Below are positions 1-8,149 of a stretch of DNA of 64,000 bases, piece by piece (position 1 is the stretch's first letter; every line of letters begins with the position of its first letter). The notes beneath the pieces were generated by a model. The model was given only the letters and a program-made list of their open reading frames with translations, did no database searches and was not told the DNA's origin. A program made the translations under genes and the position numbers. Location: the NCBI RefSeq assembly GCF_900100955.1, contig NZ_FNCC01000014.1, positions 1 through 64,000 on the forward strand, given 5' to 3'. This DNA is from Lentzea fradiae (lineage in GTDB: Bacteria; Actinomycetota; Actinomycetes; Mycobacteriales; Pseudonocardiaceae).

Positions 1-708
1 CCGTTCTCGGTGGTGCTGTTCGACGAGATCGAGAAGGCCCACCAGGAGGTCTACAACACGCTGCTGCAGGTGTTGGAGGACGGCCGCCTGACCGACGGTC
101 AGGGCCGGACGGTGGACTTCAAGAACACCGTCATCATCTTCACCTCGAACCTGGGCACCTCCGACATCAGCAAGGCAGTCGGTCTCGGCTTCACCTCGGG
201 TCAGGACACCGCGTCCAACTACGAGCGCATGAAGAACAAGGTCAACGACGAGCTGAAGAAGCACTTCCGCCCCGAGTTCCTCAACCGCATCGACGACATC
301 ATCGTCTTCCACCAGCTGACTCAGGACGAGATCATCAAGATGGTGGACCTGATGATCGCGCGCGTCGAGACGCAGCTGAAGAACAAGGACATGGCGCTCG
401 AGCTCACCGACAAGGCCAAGGCCCTGCTCGCGAAGCGCGGGTTCGACCCGGTGCTGGGCGCCCGCCCGCTGCGCCGCACGATCCAGCGCGAGATCGAGGA
501 CCAGCTGTCGGAGAAGATCCTGTTCGGCGAGCTTCAGCCGGGCCAGATCATCATCACCGACATCGAGGGCTGGGACGGCGTCTCGGAGAACCACGACAAG
601 GCGAAGTTCGTCTTCCGCGGCGAGTCCAAGCCGACCAACGTGCCGGACGCCCCGCCGGTCGAGCTGGCGGCTGCCGAGCAGGACTCCCCGGCGAACGAGT
701 CGGAGTGA
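1..708 (+). CDS. clpC: ClpC-type AAA+ unfoldase, C-terminal part
   Basis: Partial gene cut by the window start; about 235 residues of the second ATPase module remain. It opens with the Walker B segment VVLFDEIEKAH, continues through FKNTVIIFTSNLG and the sensor region FRPEFLNRIDDIIVF, and ends with the ClpB-D2-small fold containing GARPLRRTIQREIEDQL. ClpC unfolds substrates and feeds them to the ClpP protease. The acidic tail (AEQDSPANESE) is typical of actinobacterial ClpC. The distinction from ClpB rests on the short tail and on the mhuD/mutY neighbourhood matching M. tuberculosis clpC1; the diagnostic N-terminus and middle region are outside the window. A strong terminator follows. Confidence 0.93.
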   Translation, partial: PFSVVLFDEIEKAHQEVYNTLLQVLEDGRLTDGQGRTVDFKNTVIIFTSNLGTSDISKAVGLGFTSGQDTASNYERMKNKVNDELKKHFRPEFLNRIDDIIVFHQLTQDEIIKMVDLMIARVETQLKNKDMALELTDKAKALLAKRGFDPVLGARPLRRTIQREIEDQLSEKILFGELQPGQIIITDIEGWDGVSENHDKAKFVFRGESKPTNVPDAPPVELAAAEQDSPANESE

Positions 709-729
709 CCTAGCGGCAGGAACGTGACG

Positions 730-760
730 CGGCCCCCGGACCACCTCGGTCCGGGGGCCG
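730..760 (+). terminator. Rho-independent-type hairpin after clpC
   Basis: Perfect 13-bp stem (arms 730-742 and 748-760) with a 5-nt loop, 22 bases after the clpC stop. The arms are G/C only except for one pair and are followed by TCGTCGTTGT rather than a clean U tract, as is common in high-GC actinobacteria. It separates clpC from the downstream secretion-type operon. A second, weaker 8-bp dyad (787-794/802-809) lies in the following leader. Confidence 0.8.
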
Positions 761-900
761 TCGTCGTTGTGAGGCAAGGGAATCGCTCGCACGGTGCGGG
801 GCCGTGCGACTTTGCCCGTTTCGCCGCGAACGCCTTCCCCTGCCTGTCACCATGTCTCGCGCGATCTCGCGCCAGATGGGGTGTCACCTAGGGGGTTCCT

Positions 901-1557
901 GTGCCGTCGGCGGCGTTCGAGCAGCTGGTCGCTCAGTTCGAGCGGTTCCAAGCCCAGATGCAGCGTGTTGACCAGCAGTTCGCCGGTATCGGCGAGATGC
1001 AGCAGCAGCTGACCGAGATGGAGGCGGTCGCCACCTCGGCGGACCGCGCCGTGACGGTGGTCGCCGGGCCCTCCGGCACCATCAAGGACATCCGGCTCAC
1101 CGACCTGGCCATGCGCAGGCCGCCGCACGCCCTGGCCGCCGAGCTGATGAGCACCCTGCGGAAGGCCGTCGCCGAGGCGGCCCGCCGCCAGGCCGGCATC
1201 GTCGAGAACGCCGTCGGCGACGACCTGAAGCTCTCCGAGCAGGTCCTCGAGACGCAGGCGCAGCTCTTCGGCATGTCCAAGGAAGAGCTCCGCGCCGTCA
1301 GGTCCGAGGAAGCGGCCCCGCAACCGCCCGCCGCACCGGCTCCGCACCATCCCCCGGTGCCGCCGCCTCCGCCGCCGCAGGCAGGCGTCCCCGTCCCGCC
1401 CCGCAGGCCCGCACCCGAGCAACCGGACGACTTCGCCGAGCGGAACGTCCTGCGCGAGGACGGCTGGAACACCCGGCCGTCGCAGCAACCGCCCGCCGCG
1501 CCGCCCAAGCAGGACGGCAAGTTCCTGAACCTCTACGACGACGAGGACGGCCGATGA
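901..1557 (+). CDS. YbaB/EbfC family nucleoid-associated protein
   Basis: A 218-aa protein starting at GTG behind a GGGGG ribosome site. Residues 1-125 match the YbaB/EbfC fold: an N-terminal helix (FEQLVAQFERFQAQMQRVDQQF), a beta sheet (RAVTVVAGPSGTIKDIRLTD) and a long C-terminal helix. The rest is a proline-rich disordered tail (roughly residues 140-200). Classic YbaB proteins are about 100 aa and bind DNA; longer versions in actinobacteria commonly sit beside WXG100/ESX-type genes, where their role is unknown. The stop overlaps the next start (ATGA), so the two are probably translationally coupled. Confidence 0.8.
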   Translation: MPSAAFEQLVAQFERFQAQMQRVDQQFAGIGEMQQQLTEMEAVATSADRAVTVVAGPSGTIKDIRLTDLAMRRPPHALAAELMSTLRKAVAEAARRQAGIVENAVGDDLKLSEQVLETQAQLFGMSKEELRAVRSEEAAPQPPAAPAPHHPPVPPPPPPQAGVPVPPRRPAPEQPDDFAERNVLREDGWNTRPSQQPPAAPPKQDGKFLNLYDDEDGR

Positions 1558-1868
1558 GCGGGTACAGCGTCGACCCGGAGGAGCTGAACGCGTACGCGGA
1601 CAAGCTGCAGGAGCACCGCTCCTTCGCGGGCCAGGTCACGGGTCTCGTGGGCAAGTCGGACGTCGGTGACAAGTCGTGGGGTGTCGTCGGGATCTTCGTG
1701 AAGCAGCAGTACACGGAGATGCTCGGCGACCTGAAGGACACGCTCACCGCCATGACCGACGGGCTCGACTCGGGGATCGGGAAGTTCCGCGACACGGCGA
1801 AGGGCTACGCCGACCAGGAAGAGGCTCTGCGGAAGATCCTCGACGGCATCCAGGTCGACAGGGGATAA
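1554..1868 (+). CDS. EspC/WXG100-like putative type VII secreted protein
   Basis: A small 104-aa, mostly helical protein with no signal peptide. It begins SGYSVDPEELNAYADKLQEH, which resembles the N-terminus of EspC-type ESX-secreted proteins (VDPxxL...), and its two predicted helices flank a turn containing KSWGVVG in place of a classical W-x-G. Size, position between a YbaB gene and a large hydrophobic WXG-like protein, and the ATGA overlap with the upstream gene all fit a type VII secretion cargo or chaperone. No ESX secretion machinery (EccC, EccD, MycP) is in the window, so export would have to use one encoded elsewhere. Family assignment is by resemblance only. Confidence 0.6.
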   Translation: MSGYSVDPEELNAYADKLQEHRSFAGQVTGLVGKSDVGDKSWGVVGIFVKQQYTEMLGDLKDTLTAMTDGLDSGIGKFRDTAKGYADQEEALRKILDGIQVDRG

Positions 1869-1874
1869 GCGGAG

Positions 1875-3002
1875 ATGGCGGAACAGGAGTACACCGCGGG
1901 CGACGGTGACCAGCAGATCAAGATCACCGTCGGGGAGAAGACGCTCGGACAGAAGGCCGAGGAGAACGCCCCGATCTGGGGCAACTTCGTCAAGGCGAAG
2001 GAAGCCGCGGGCAAGACGGGTGAGACCGGCGGTGTCGCGGGGCTGACGGCCGAAGGCAGTGCGCTCGTCACGTCGGTCGTGGAGTTGGGTCAGGGAATGA
2101 TGCTCGACCCGATCGGCTTCCTGGTCGGTCAGGGCCTGAACTTCCTGATCAGCGTGGTGCAGCCGCTGGAGGACGCGATCCACTTCGTCAGCGGCGACGG
2201 TCCGGCGTTGCAGCAGGCGGGGGAGAACTTCGGCGCGATCGCGCAAGGCATCTCCGACCTCGGCACGCGGTTCACCGAGGACCTGCAGAGCACCGTGACG
2301 ACCTGGGGCGGTGAGGCGTCGGAAGCCGCCGCGTCGAGGCTGGGCGAGTTCGCGAGCGGCATCGACGGGGTCGCGGGCCAGGCGGGTGAGCTGGCCGAGC
2401 TGCTGATGATGTCGTCGATGGTCATGCAGATCATCGAGGACGTCATCAAGGCGATCCTCGCCGAGCTGATCACCTGGCTGATCATGATCTGGATCCCGGC
2501 GCTGGCCGCGGCCATCCCGAGCGCGGGCGCCTCGACGGCCGCCGCCGGTGCCGCCACCACCGTCCGGGTCGCCTCCACGGCCAGCCGTGTCTCACGCATC
2601 GTCGCGAAGCTGCGCGGCCTGCTCACCAAGATCATGGACTTCCTGCGCAACTTGGCCGCCAAGGCCAAGAACCTCGGCACCGCGTTCAAGAAGGCCATGG
2701 CGGACAAGAAGGTCCGCAGCCAGGAGGCGACCGACGCGCTCGCGGGCAAGACCAAGTGGGAGAAGTTCCGCGCCAACCCGGTCACCAGGCTCAACAGCCA
2801 TGACGGCGTGGTCGGCGAACGGATGCAGAACGGCTTCACGAAGTCGATGGGTGAGGCGATCCGCAACGAGGCACTGGCCCAGGGCAACCTCGTTCACGAG
2901 AAGGGCGCGCGGAACACGTCGATCCAGGAGAAGGCCGACGAGTACGACCAGACGGGGACCGACTACTCGAAGCAGCGCATCGAAGGGTATCTGGACATCT
3001 GA
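1875..3002 (+). CDS. WXG-like large hydrophobic protein, putative T7SS effector
   Basis: A 375-aa protein I cannot assign to a named family. An N-terminal glycine/acidic segment is followed by a helical region with a W-G-G turn at residues 144-146 (TTWGGEASEAAASR), resembling a WXG100 hairpin. A strongly hydrophobic stretch lies at about 177-216 (LLMMSSMVMQIIEDVIKAIL, then WLIMIWIPALAAAIP). The C-terminal third is basic and hydrophilic (KAKNLGTAFKKAMADKKVRS onward) and ends in KQRIEGYLDI, with no toxin motif I recognise. Architecture (WXG-like, hydrophobic, variable tail) recalls LXG/PPE-like effectors. It starts 6 bases after its small upstream partner, with GGAG just before the ATG. Confidence 0.55.
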   Translation: MAEQEYTAGDGDQQIKITVGEKTLGQKAEENAPIWGNFVKAKEAAGKTGETGGVAGLTAEGSALVTSVVELGQGMMLDPIGFLVGQGLNFLISVVQPLEDAIHFVSGDGPALQQAGENFGAIAQGISDLGTRFTEDLQSTVTTWGGEASEAAASRLGEFASGIDGVAGQAGELAELLMMSSMVMQIIEDVIKAILAELITWLIMIWIPALAAAIPSAGASTAAAGAATTVRVASTASRVSRIVAKLRGLLTKIMDFLRNLAAKAKNLGTAFKKAMADKKVRSQEATDALAGKTKWEKFRANPVTRLNSHDGVVGERMQNGFTKSMGEAIRNEALAQGNLVHEKGARNTSIQEKADEYDQTGTDYSKQRIEGYLDI

Positions 3003-3004
3003 TC

Positions 3005-3844
3005 ATGGACATCCTTCAGAAGATCTGGACCGGCTACATCCTCACGCCGTACTTCCTGACGTTCGCCGTGGCCTCGGTCGTGTTCCTGGCAGGGCGGCGC
3101 TGGCTGCACTTCCGCAGCCACGCCAAGCGGCGCGAGGCACAGCTGGCGGCGCTGGCTCCGCTGGCACAACGGCTCGGCGGCAGGCTGCTCGGTCCGGACG
3201 AGGCCGCGATGTGGACCGACGAGCTCTGCAAGCCCTTCACGACCGAGTTCTCGATCGCCTTCCGGTCGAAGCGGCAGTTCGACCTCTCGCTGGACTTCCA
3301 GCGCGGTCCCTGGCACGTCAGGGTGACCGAGGCATCCGTGCGGTACGACTCGCGCGGGTACGGTGTGCGGTGGTTGCAGGAGCACCGCATCGAGATCGCC
3401 ACGGCCCGGCTGGCCCCGCTGAAGATGAAGCGGCCGGACAAGTACAGCGTCAACAGCGACCGGCCGCTCTCTCCCGGCCAGCTCGAACGGGAGTGGCGGG
3501 AGATCGTCGACGTCAAGGCCGCCACCGCGAAGAACGAGAACGCCGAGTGGCTGCCCGTACCGCTGCTCCCGCCGATGGACCGTGAGTTCTCCGCGTACAG
3601 CAGCGACCCCGCCGCGGCGGCGAGGGAGCTGAACTTCGACGCGCTGCACTGGCTCATGGAACGCGAGGGCGACCTGCCGTTGTGGGCGAAGCGGTTGAGG
3701 CTGACCTTCGAGTCGGGCTTCGTCTACCTCGTCGTGCACGACCACATCCAGCCAGGGGAACTGATGGGTGTCGTCGACACGATCTGCGGGCTGCTCGACC
3801 GGATGCCGGGCGTCCGGCCGAGGCATCCCGCGGCGGCGCTCTGA
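3005..3844 (+). CDS. Membrane-anchored protein of the secretion-type operon
   Basis: Unknown 279-aa protein starting 2 bases after the preceding stop, so almost certainly in the same transcript. Residues about 8-29 form one transmembrane helix (YILTPYFLTFAVASVVFLAG) followed by a positive patch (RRWLHFRSHAKRREAQ), predicting an anchored cytoplasmic domain. The soluble part is mixed alpha/beta, with repeated short strands (QFDLSLDFQRGPWHVRVTEA; LRLTFESGFVYLVVHDH). Being last in the operon behind a putative effector, it could be an immunity protein, a chaperone or an accessory factor; nothing in the sequence decides. Confidence 0.6.
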   Translation: MDILQKIWTGYILTPYFLTFAVASVVFLAGRRWLHFRSHAKRREAQLAALAPLAQRLGGRLLGPDEAAMWTDELCKPFTTEFSIAFRSKRQFDLSLDFQRGPWHVRVTEASVRYDSRGYGVRWLQEHRIEIATARLAPLKMKRPDKYSVNSDRPLSPGQLEREWREIVDVKAATAKNENAEWLPVPLLPPMDREFSAYSSDPAAAARELNFDALHWLMEREGDLPLWAKRLRLTFESGFVYLVVHDHIQPGELMGVVDTICGLLDRMPGVRPRHPAAAL

Positions 3845-3847
3845 CGG

Positions 3848-4480
3848 TCAGCGGGGCGTGACGGTGTACCCGGCCAGCACGATGTCCTCCAGCTCCGGGT
3901 CGTCCTCCTGCCACACGCCCTCGAAGTTGAATCCGAACAACGCCCTCAGCGCGGCCTCGCCGAGGTCGAGCGGGTGGAAGCGGAACGGGTACTCGTGGTC
4001 GTCGCCCAGGCTCTCCACGAACTCCTGGTCGCCCGCCAGGAACCGCTCCTCGAACGGCAGGGGCGTGCCGAGGTCCTCGATGACGCCGCTGTCCGGGGAG
4101 AGGCTGAACGAGCGGCGCAGGGTGCCGTCCGGCTCCCAGATCGCGTACGCGAAGAAGTCGACGACGCTGTGCATGGCGTGCAGGTAGAGCGTGCGGCCGG
4201 AGGCTTCGCGGAGGAAGCGCGGCGGCAGGTCGGTGGGGGAGTCGTTCGCGGCGTCGCCGGTGCAGATGACGGACAGGCCGTCGAAGACGCCCGCGTAGAC
4301 CGTGCCGTCCGGCGGGTTGGCGTGGTCGAGGTCGCCGTCCTCGATCTGGCGGATCTCGTGCGACGGGTACAGGCGCTCGACGAAGGCCCTGGTGGCCTCC
4401 CGGTCGAGGCTCGGTGACGAGCGCAGCACCTTGCTGACGTCGTCGGACGCGTAGAAGAGCATCCAGTCCTTGGCACCCAT
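3848..4480 (-). CDS. DUF6928 family hypothetical protein
   Basis: A 210-aa soluble protein beginning MGAKDWMLFYASDDVSKVLR, the recognisable opening of an actinobacterial family of unknown function (I match it to DUF6928 by memory of this N-terminus). Other conserved-looking segments are GTVYAGVFDGLSVICTGD, LYLHAMHSVVDFFAYAIWE and FRFHPLDLGEAALRALFGFN. It has no signal peptide and no transmembrane segment. It is convergent with the upstream secretion-type operon, with 3 bases between the two stop codons, and nothing nearby indicates its role. Confidence 0.6.
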   Translation of the reverse strand: MGAKDWMLFYASDDVSKVLRSSPSLDREATRAFVERLYPSHEIRQIEDGDLDHANPPDGTVYAGVFDGLSVICTGDAANDSPTDLPPRFLREASGRTLYLHAMHSVVDFFAYAIWEPDGTLRRSFSLSPDSGVIEDLGTPLPFEERFLAGDQEFVESLGDDHEYPFRFHPLDLGEAALRALFGFNFEGVWQEDDPELEDIVLAGYTVTPR

Positions 4481-4575
4481 CGTTCTCCCTCGTCAGGCGG
4501 TGGTGACCAGCATGACGGAGGGGTCTGACAATTTTCGCGGGGCAACGGACCGGTGGCGCCGGCCGTCCTCCCACC

Positions 4576-5598
4576 GTGGCGACCACACGGGAGACTGACG
4601 AGCACTCGGCGACACTGCTGCACGTGGTCGCGAGCGAGGTGAAGCCGCGCAGGAACGGGTTCGCCTCGTTCCTGTTCGTCGTGTGCGCGTTGGTGTTCGT
4701 GGTGGCGGCCGGTGTCCGGCTGCTCGGCATCGACGGGTCCAGGTACATGATCGCCGCGACGTCGCTGACCCCGTACTTCACCGTCGCGGGGCTGCTCGTC
4801 GGGTTGCTCGCGCTGTTGCGCAGGCGGTGGGTGGTCGGGCTGACGACGACCATCGTGGCCGTCGTGCTGGTCGCCAACGTGGCGCCGCGGGCGTTCCCGG
4901 ACGCGCGGCCGAACGGCGTCGGTCAGCAGGTGCGGCTGATGACGGCGAACCTGCTGGTGGGCAAGGCGGACGCCGAGGCGGTGGTCAGGGAGGTGAAGGC
5001 GCGGCGGGTCGACGTCCTCGCGATGCAGGAGCTGACGCCGGAGATGGTGCGCGACCTCGACCGGGCCGGGCTCGACGACGTGCTGCCGCACCGGGTGTTC
5101 CTCGACGAGCCGGGCGGGTCGGGCAGCGGCATCGCCTCGCGGTACCCGCTCACGCAGCGGAACCTGACCCCGCCGTCCACGTTGCGGCAGGCCGCGGCGC
5201 TGGTGGACCTGCCGGGCAAGGACATCGAGGTCGTCTCGGTGCACCCGCTGCCGCCGGTCGTCACCGACGGGCCGGAGCCGTGGCAGCGGGAGCTGGCCGG
5301 GATGCCCGTGCCCGACTCGACCGGCGCGGTGAGGGTGCTCGCGGGCGACTTCAACGCCACGCTCGACCACGTCGGCCTGCGGCGGCTGCTGAACAAGGGG
5401 TACGTGGACGCCGCCGACCAGGTCGGCAAGGGGCTGGTCCACACGTGGCCGAGCCGGAGCGGGCTCTGGCCGCCGCCGGTCACGATCGACCACGTCCTGG
5501 TGGACGCGCGGTGTCCCGTCGACACGCTGGACGTGTTCGACCTGCCCGGCAGCGACCACCGGGCCGTCGTCACGCAGTTCGTCGTGCCAAGGTTGTGA
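4576..5598 (+). CDS. Membrane-anchored endonuclease/exonuclease/phosphatase family protein
   Basis: A 340-aa protein with a GTG start. Three N-terminal hydrophobic segments (FLFVVCALVFVVAAGVRLL; FTVAGLLVGLLALL; GLTTTIVAVVLVANVA) precede a complete EEP (DNase I/exonuclease III fold) domain. Catalytic landmarks are visible in order: TANLL (Asn), MQELT (Glu), SVHPL (His), AGDFNAT (Asp, Asn), TIDHVL (Asp-His) and PGSDHRAV (Asp-His). This arrangement predicts an extracytoplasmic metal-dependent phosphodiesterase or nuclease held in the membrane. The last 29 bases overlap the convergent Sir2 gene. Substrate unknown. Confidence 0.85.
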   Translation: MATTRETDEHSATLLHVVASEVKPRRNGFASFLFVVCALVFVVAAGVRLLGIDGSRYMIAATSLTPYFTVAGLLVGLLALLRRRWVVGLTTTIVAVVLVANVAPRAFPDARPNGVGQQVRLMTANLLVGKADAEAVVREVKARRVDVLAMQELTPEMVRDLDRAGLDDVLPHRVFLDEPGGSGSGIASRYPLTQRNLTPPSTLRQAAALVDLPGKDIEVVSVHPLPPVVTDGPEPWQRELAGMPVPDSTGAVRVLAGDFNATLDHVGLRRLLNKGYVDAADQVGKGLVHTWPSRSGLWPPPVTIDHVLVDARCPVDTLDVFDLPGSDHRAVVTQFVVPRL

Positions 5599-6364
5599 GG
5601 GCTTCCAGCGCGCCCACCGGCAGCGACACGCCACGGCCGTGCCTGACCTCCGGCTCGCGGACGTTGATCCTGACCAGCGCCCCGGACGCGGCGCTGGCGA
5701 GCTCCGCCTGACGCCGCACGGTCGGCACCGCGGTACCGGCCCCGATCTCCAGCACGACCAGGTTCCGGTGGCTCCGCCGCCACTGGTTCAGCGCGTCGAG
5801 CTGCGCCTGGCTGCGGTGCGGCACCCAGCCCCAGTCGCCGAACATCAGGATGTTGGGCCGCGCGAGACCGCCGCAGTTCGGGCACGAGGGCAGCTCGCCC
5901 ACGGCCCGCATCGTCACGGGGTCGACCTCGACGTCGAACGAGCACTCCCAGATCTCGTCGCGGCACGGCTCGACGCACTGGACGTGGTGGATCGACCCGT
6001 GGACCTCCGCCACGTCGGTGAACCCGGCCTTCTGGAACTGGCCGTCCACGTTGGACGTGAACACGCGGGCACCCCACGACCGCAGGACCTCGAAGCCCTC
6101 GTGCGGCACCGTGTCGCGGTAGAGGTGCAGCCGGTGGCCGTAGAAGCCCCAGGCCAGCGCCGGGTCGTCGGCGAAGTGGGCGGGGTCGGCGATCTCCTCG
6201 AACTTCAGCCCGAGCCGCTCGTAGGGCGGGTAGGCCCGCCAGAAGCCCTCGGTGCCGCGGAAGTCGGGCAGGCCGGAGTCGACGCCCATGCCGGCGCCGG
6301 CGCAGACGAGCAGCGCGTCCGCGCCGACGATCAGCTCGGCGGCTCTGTCGTACGCCTCGTTCAC
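5570..6364 (-). CDS. Sir2-family NAD-dependent protein deacylase
   Basis: A 264-aa sirtuin-like protein. Visible motifs: NAD-binding CAGAGMGVDSGLPDFRG, the TSNVDGQF motif, the catalytic histidine in EVHGSIHHVQC, and a zinc site formed by CVEPC and CPNC. ARPNILMFGDW follows the zinc module, as in other sirtuins. Sirtuins remove acyl groups from lysines using NAD+. It lies directly downstream of the MhuD-like gene with an ATGA overlap, so the two are co-translated. The QR(T/A)LARR-type C-terminus is intact. It could act on metabolic enzymes; no partner is encoded beside it other than the haem monooxygenase and the M1 peptidase. Confidence 0.88.
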   Translation of the reverse strand: MNEAYDRAAELIVGADALLVCAGAGMGVDSGLPDFRGTEGFWRAYPPYERLGLKFEEIADPAHFADDPALAWGFYGHRLHLYRDTVPHEGFEVLRSWGARVFTSNVDGQFQKAGFTDVAEVHGSIHHVQCVEPCRDEIWECSFDVEVDPVTMRAVGELPSCPNCGGLARPNILMFGDWGWVPHRSQAQLDALNQWRRSHRNLVVLEIGAGTAVPTVRRQAELASAASGALVRINVREPEVRHGRGVSLPVGALEALTTLARRTA

Positions 6365-6672
6365 CGCTGGGGCTTGCTGCCCAGCACGACCTCGAACTCC
6401 AGCAGGTCGGCACCGGACGCCACGGGCTTCGTGCGCTCACCGGCGTGGGCGGCGGCGTTGGCCTCGCTGTCCCGCCAGGCCACGAACGCCTCGTGCGACT
6501 CCCAGCGCGTGACGACGAAGTAGCGGTCGTCGCCCGCCACCGGCCGGAGGAGCTCGAAGCCGAGGAAGCCCGGCTGGTCGTCGACCGCGCCCATGCGGTG
6601 GGCGAACCGCTTCTCCAGCTCGGGGCCCGCGCCCTCGGGGACCTTGATCGCGTTGATCTTCACGACTGCCAT
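6361..6672 (-). CDS. mhuD: MhuD/IsdG-like haem-degrading monooxygenase
   Basis: A 103-aa antibiotic-biosynthesis-monooxygenase (ABM) fold protein. The haem-degradation triad of the IsdG/MhuD family is recognisable as Asn7 (VVKINAI), Trp66 (EAFVAWRDSE) and His76 (ANAAAHAGER), almost the same numbering as M. tuberculosis MhuD. These enzymes open haem to release iron. Genome position (near clpC and mutY) matches Rv3592. It starts 10 bases after the M1 peptidase stop and overlaps the Sir2 start, suggesting a three-gene transcript. A general ABM enzyme is the alternative, but the triad argues for haem. Confidence 0.82.
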   Translation of the reverse strand: MAVVKINAIKVPEGAGPELEKRFAHRMGAVDDQPGFLGFELLRPVAGDDRYFVVTRWESHEAFVAWRDSEANAAAHAGERTKPVASGADLLEFEVVLGSKPQR

Positions 6673-6682
6673 GGCACCCAGG

Positions 6683-8134
6683 TTAGCGCCGCACCCCGGC
6701 AGGCAGCAGGAACTGCTCCTGTGGGACGCCCGACTCGTGGAACCAGGCGCGGAAGAACGCCGTCAGGTCCTGTCCGGACGCTTCGGCGTAGTGCTGCTCG
6801 AACTCCGGCCAGGAGGCGTTCGAGTCGCGGTGCTTCTCCGCCCACGACCGCAGGGCCTTGAAGAACACGTCGTCGCCGACCTGCTTGCGCAGCGCGTGCA
6901 CGGCGAGGATGCCCTTGTCGTAGACGCCGCGGAACTCGTTGCCCTGGCCCATGTCGTAGAGCTTCGGCGCCCAGAACGACGACCGGGAGCGCAGCTCCTC
7001 GACCCGCCCGCGGTAGCGGTCGTCGAGGTCGGCGCCCTCCTTCTCCGCCCACAGCCACTGCGAGTAGGAGGCGAGGCACTCGTTGAGGCAGATGTCCGCC
7101 CAGTTCTGCAGCGACACGGAGTCGCCGAACCACTGGTGGGCGTTCTCGTGCACGAGCGTCTCCAGGTCGGCCCACGACGCGTAGATCGGCCTGGTCTGCG
7201 TCTCCAGCGAGAACCCGATCTGGTCCGCCACCCAGATGCCGCCGGCCGCGCGCTGCGGGTACGGGCCGAACTTCGTCTCCAGGAAGCCGAGGACCTCCGG
7301 CAGCCGCGACTGGATCGGCTTCTTCGAGGCGGACGTGCCGGGCGCGTACGCGTCCACGACGGGCGTGCCGTCGGGCAGCGTCGAGCGCACGACCTCGAAC
7401 TTGTCGATCGCGACGGTCGCGAGGTAGGTCGCGAGCGGCGTCTCCTCGGTCCAGGTGAACGTCGTCCAGCCGCCCTCGCGCCGCGGCGGGCTCTCCAGGC
7501 CGTTCGAGATGGCCGTCCAGCCGTCGGGGACGCGGGCCCGGACCTTCAGCGCCGCCTTGTCGCGCGGCGTGTCGTTGGCCGGGAACCACGTCGTCGCGGA
7601 GTGCGGCTGGCCCGCGGCGAACGCGCCGCCGGTCGACGAGATCTGCCAGCCGCTGCGGCCCAGCGATGCGTCGTTGATCGTCGTGGGCGTGCCGCCGTAG
7701 GTGATGACGGCGGTGAACGGCCGGTCCTTCGCGAGCGGGGCGGAGGGCGTGATCACCAGCTCGTGCTCGCCCTCGGTGGCGAACTTCGCGGGCTGCCCGC
7801 CCACCCGCACCTCGCTGACCTCCAGGGCGTCCAGGTCGAGGTTGAAGCGGGCGAGGTCCTGGGTGGCGGTCGCGGTGATCGTCGCGACGCCGTCGAGCCG
7901 CTTGGAGGCGGGGTCGTACGTGATCGCGAGGTCGTAGAGCGTGACGTCGTAGCCGCTGTTGCCGTCGAGCGGGTAGTAGGCGTCGCCCGCGCCGGCGCCT
8001 GCCTCGACGGCGGCCTCCGGTGACGTCGTCCGCGGCTGACCGGACAGGTCGCCGCCGGGGGTTCGGAACACGACGAGCAGCCCGGCGACGAGCACGATCA
8101 ACACCAGGGCGATCAGGTACGGACGGGCCTTCAT
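6683..8134 (-). CDS. M1-family membrane-anchored metallopeptidase
   Basis: A 483-aa protein with an N-terminal membrane anchor (residues about 6-23, YLIALVLIVLVAGLLVVF). An N-terminal beta-rich domain is followed by the gluzincin core: H329-E330-N-A-H333 and the third ligand E352 in LNECLASY, the HEXXH-x18-E spacing of M1 peptidases. The usual GxMEN exopeptidase loop is replaced by IGFSLETQ, as in the LpqM-like/secreted M1 branch. YDKGILAVHALR supplies the catalytic tyrosine region. It is predicted to act outside the membrane on peptides. First gene of a probable operon with mhuD and the sirtuin. Confidence 0.88.
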   Translation of the reverse strand: MKARPYLIALVLIVLVAGLLVVFRTPGGDLSGQPRTTSPEAAVEAGAGAGDAYYPLDGNSGYDVTLYDLAITYDPASKRLDGVATITATATQDLARFNLDLDALEVSEVRVGGQPAKFATEGEHELVITPSAPLAKDRPFTAVITYGGTPTTINDASLGRSGWQISSTGGAFAAGQPHSATTWFPANDTPRDKAALKVRARVPDGWTAISNGLESPPRREGGWTTFTWTEETPLATYLATVAIDKFEVVRSTLPDGTPVVDAYAPGTSASKKPIQSRLPEVLGFLETKFGPYPQRAAGGIWVADQIGFSLETQTRPIYASWADLETLVHENAHQWFGDSVSLQNWADICLNECLASYSQWLWAEKEGADLDDRYRGRVEELRSRSSFWAPKLYDMGQGNEFRGVYDKGILAVHALRKQVGDDVFFKALRSWAEKHRDSNASWPEFEQHYAEASGQDLTAFFRAWFHESGVPQEQFLLPAGVRR

Positions 8135-8149
8135 GCGTTAATCATCCCT

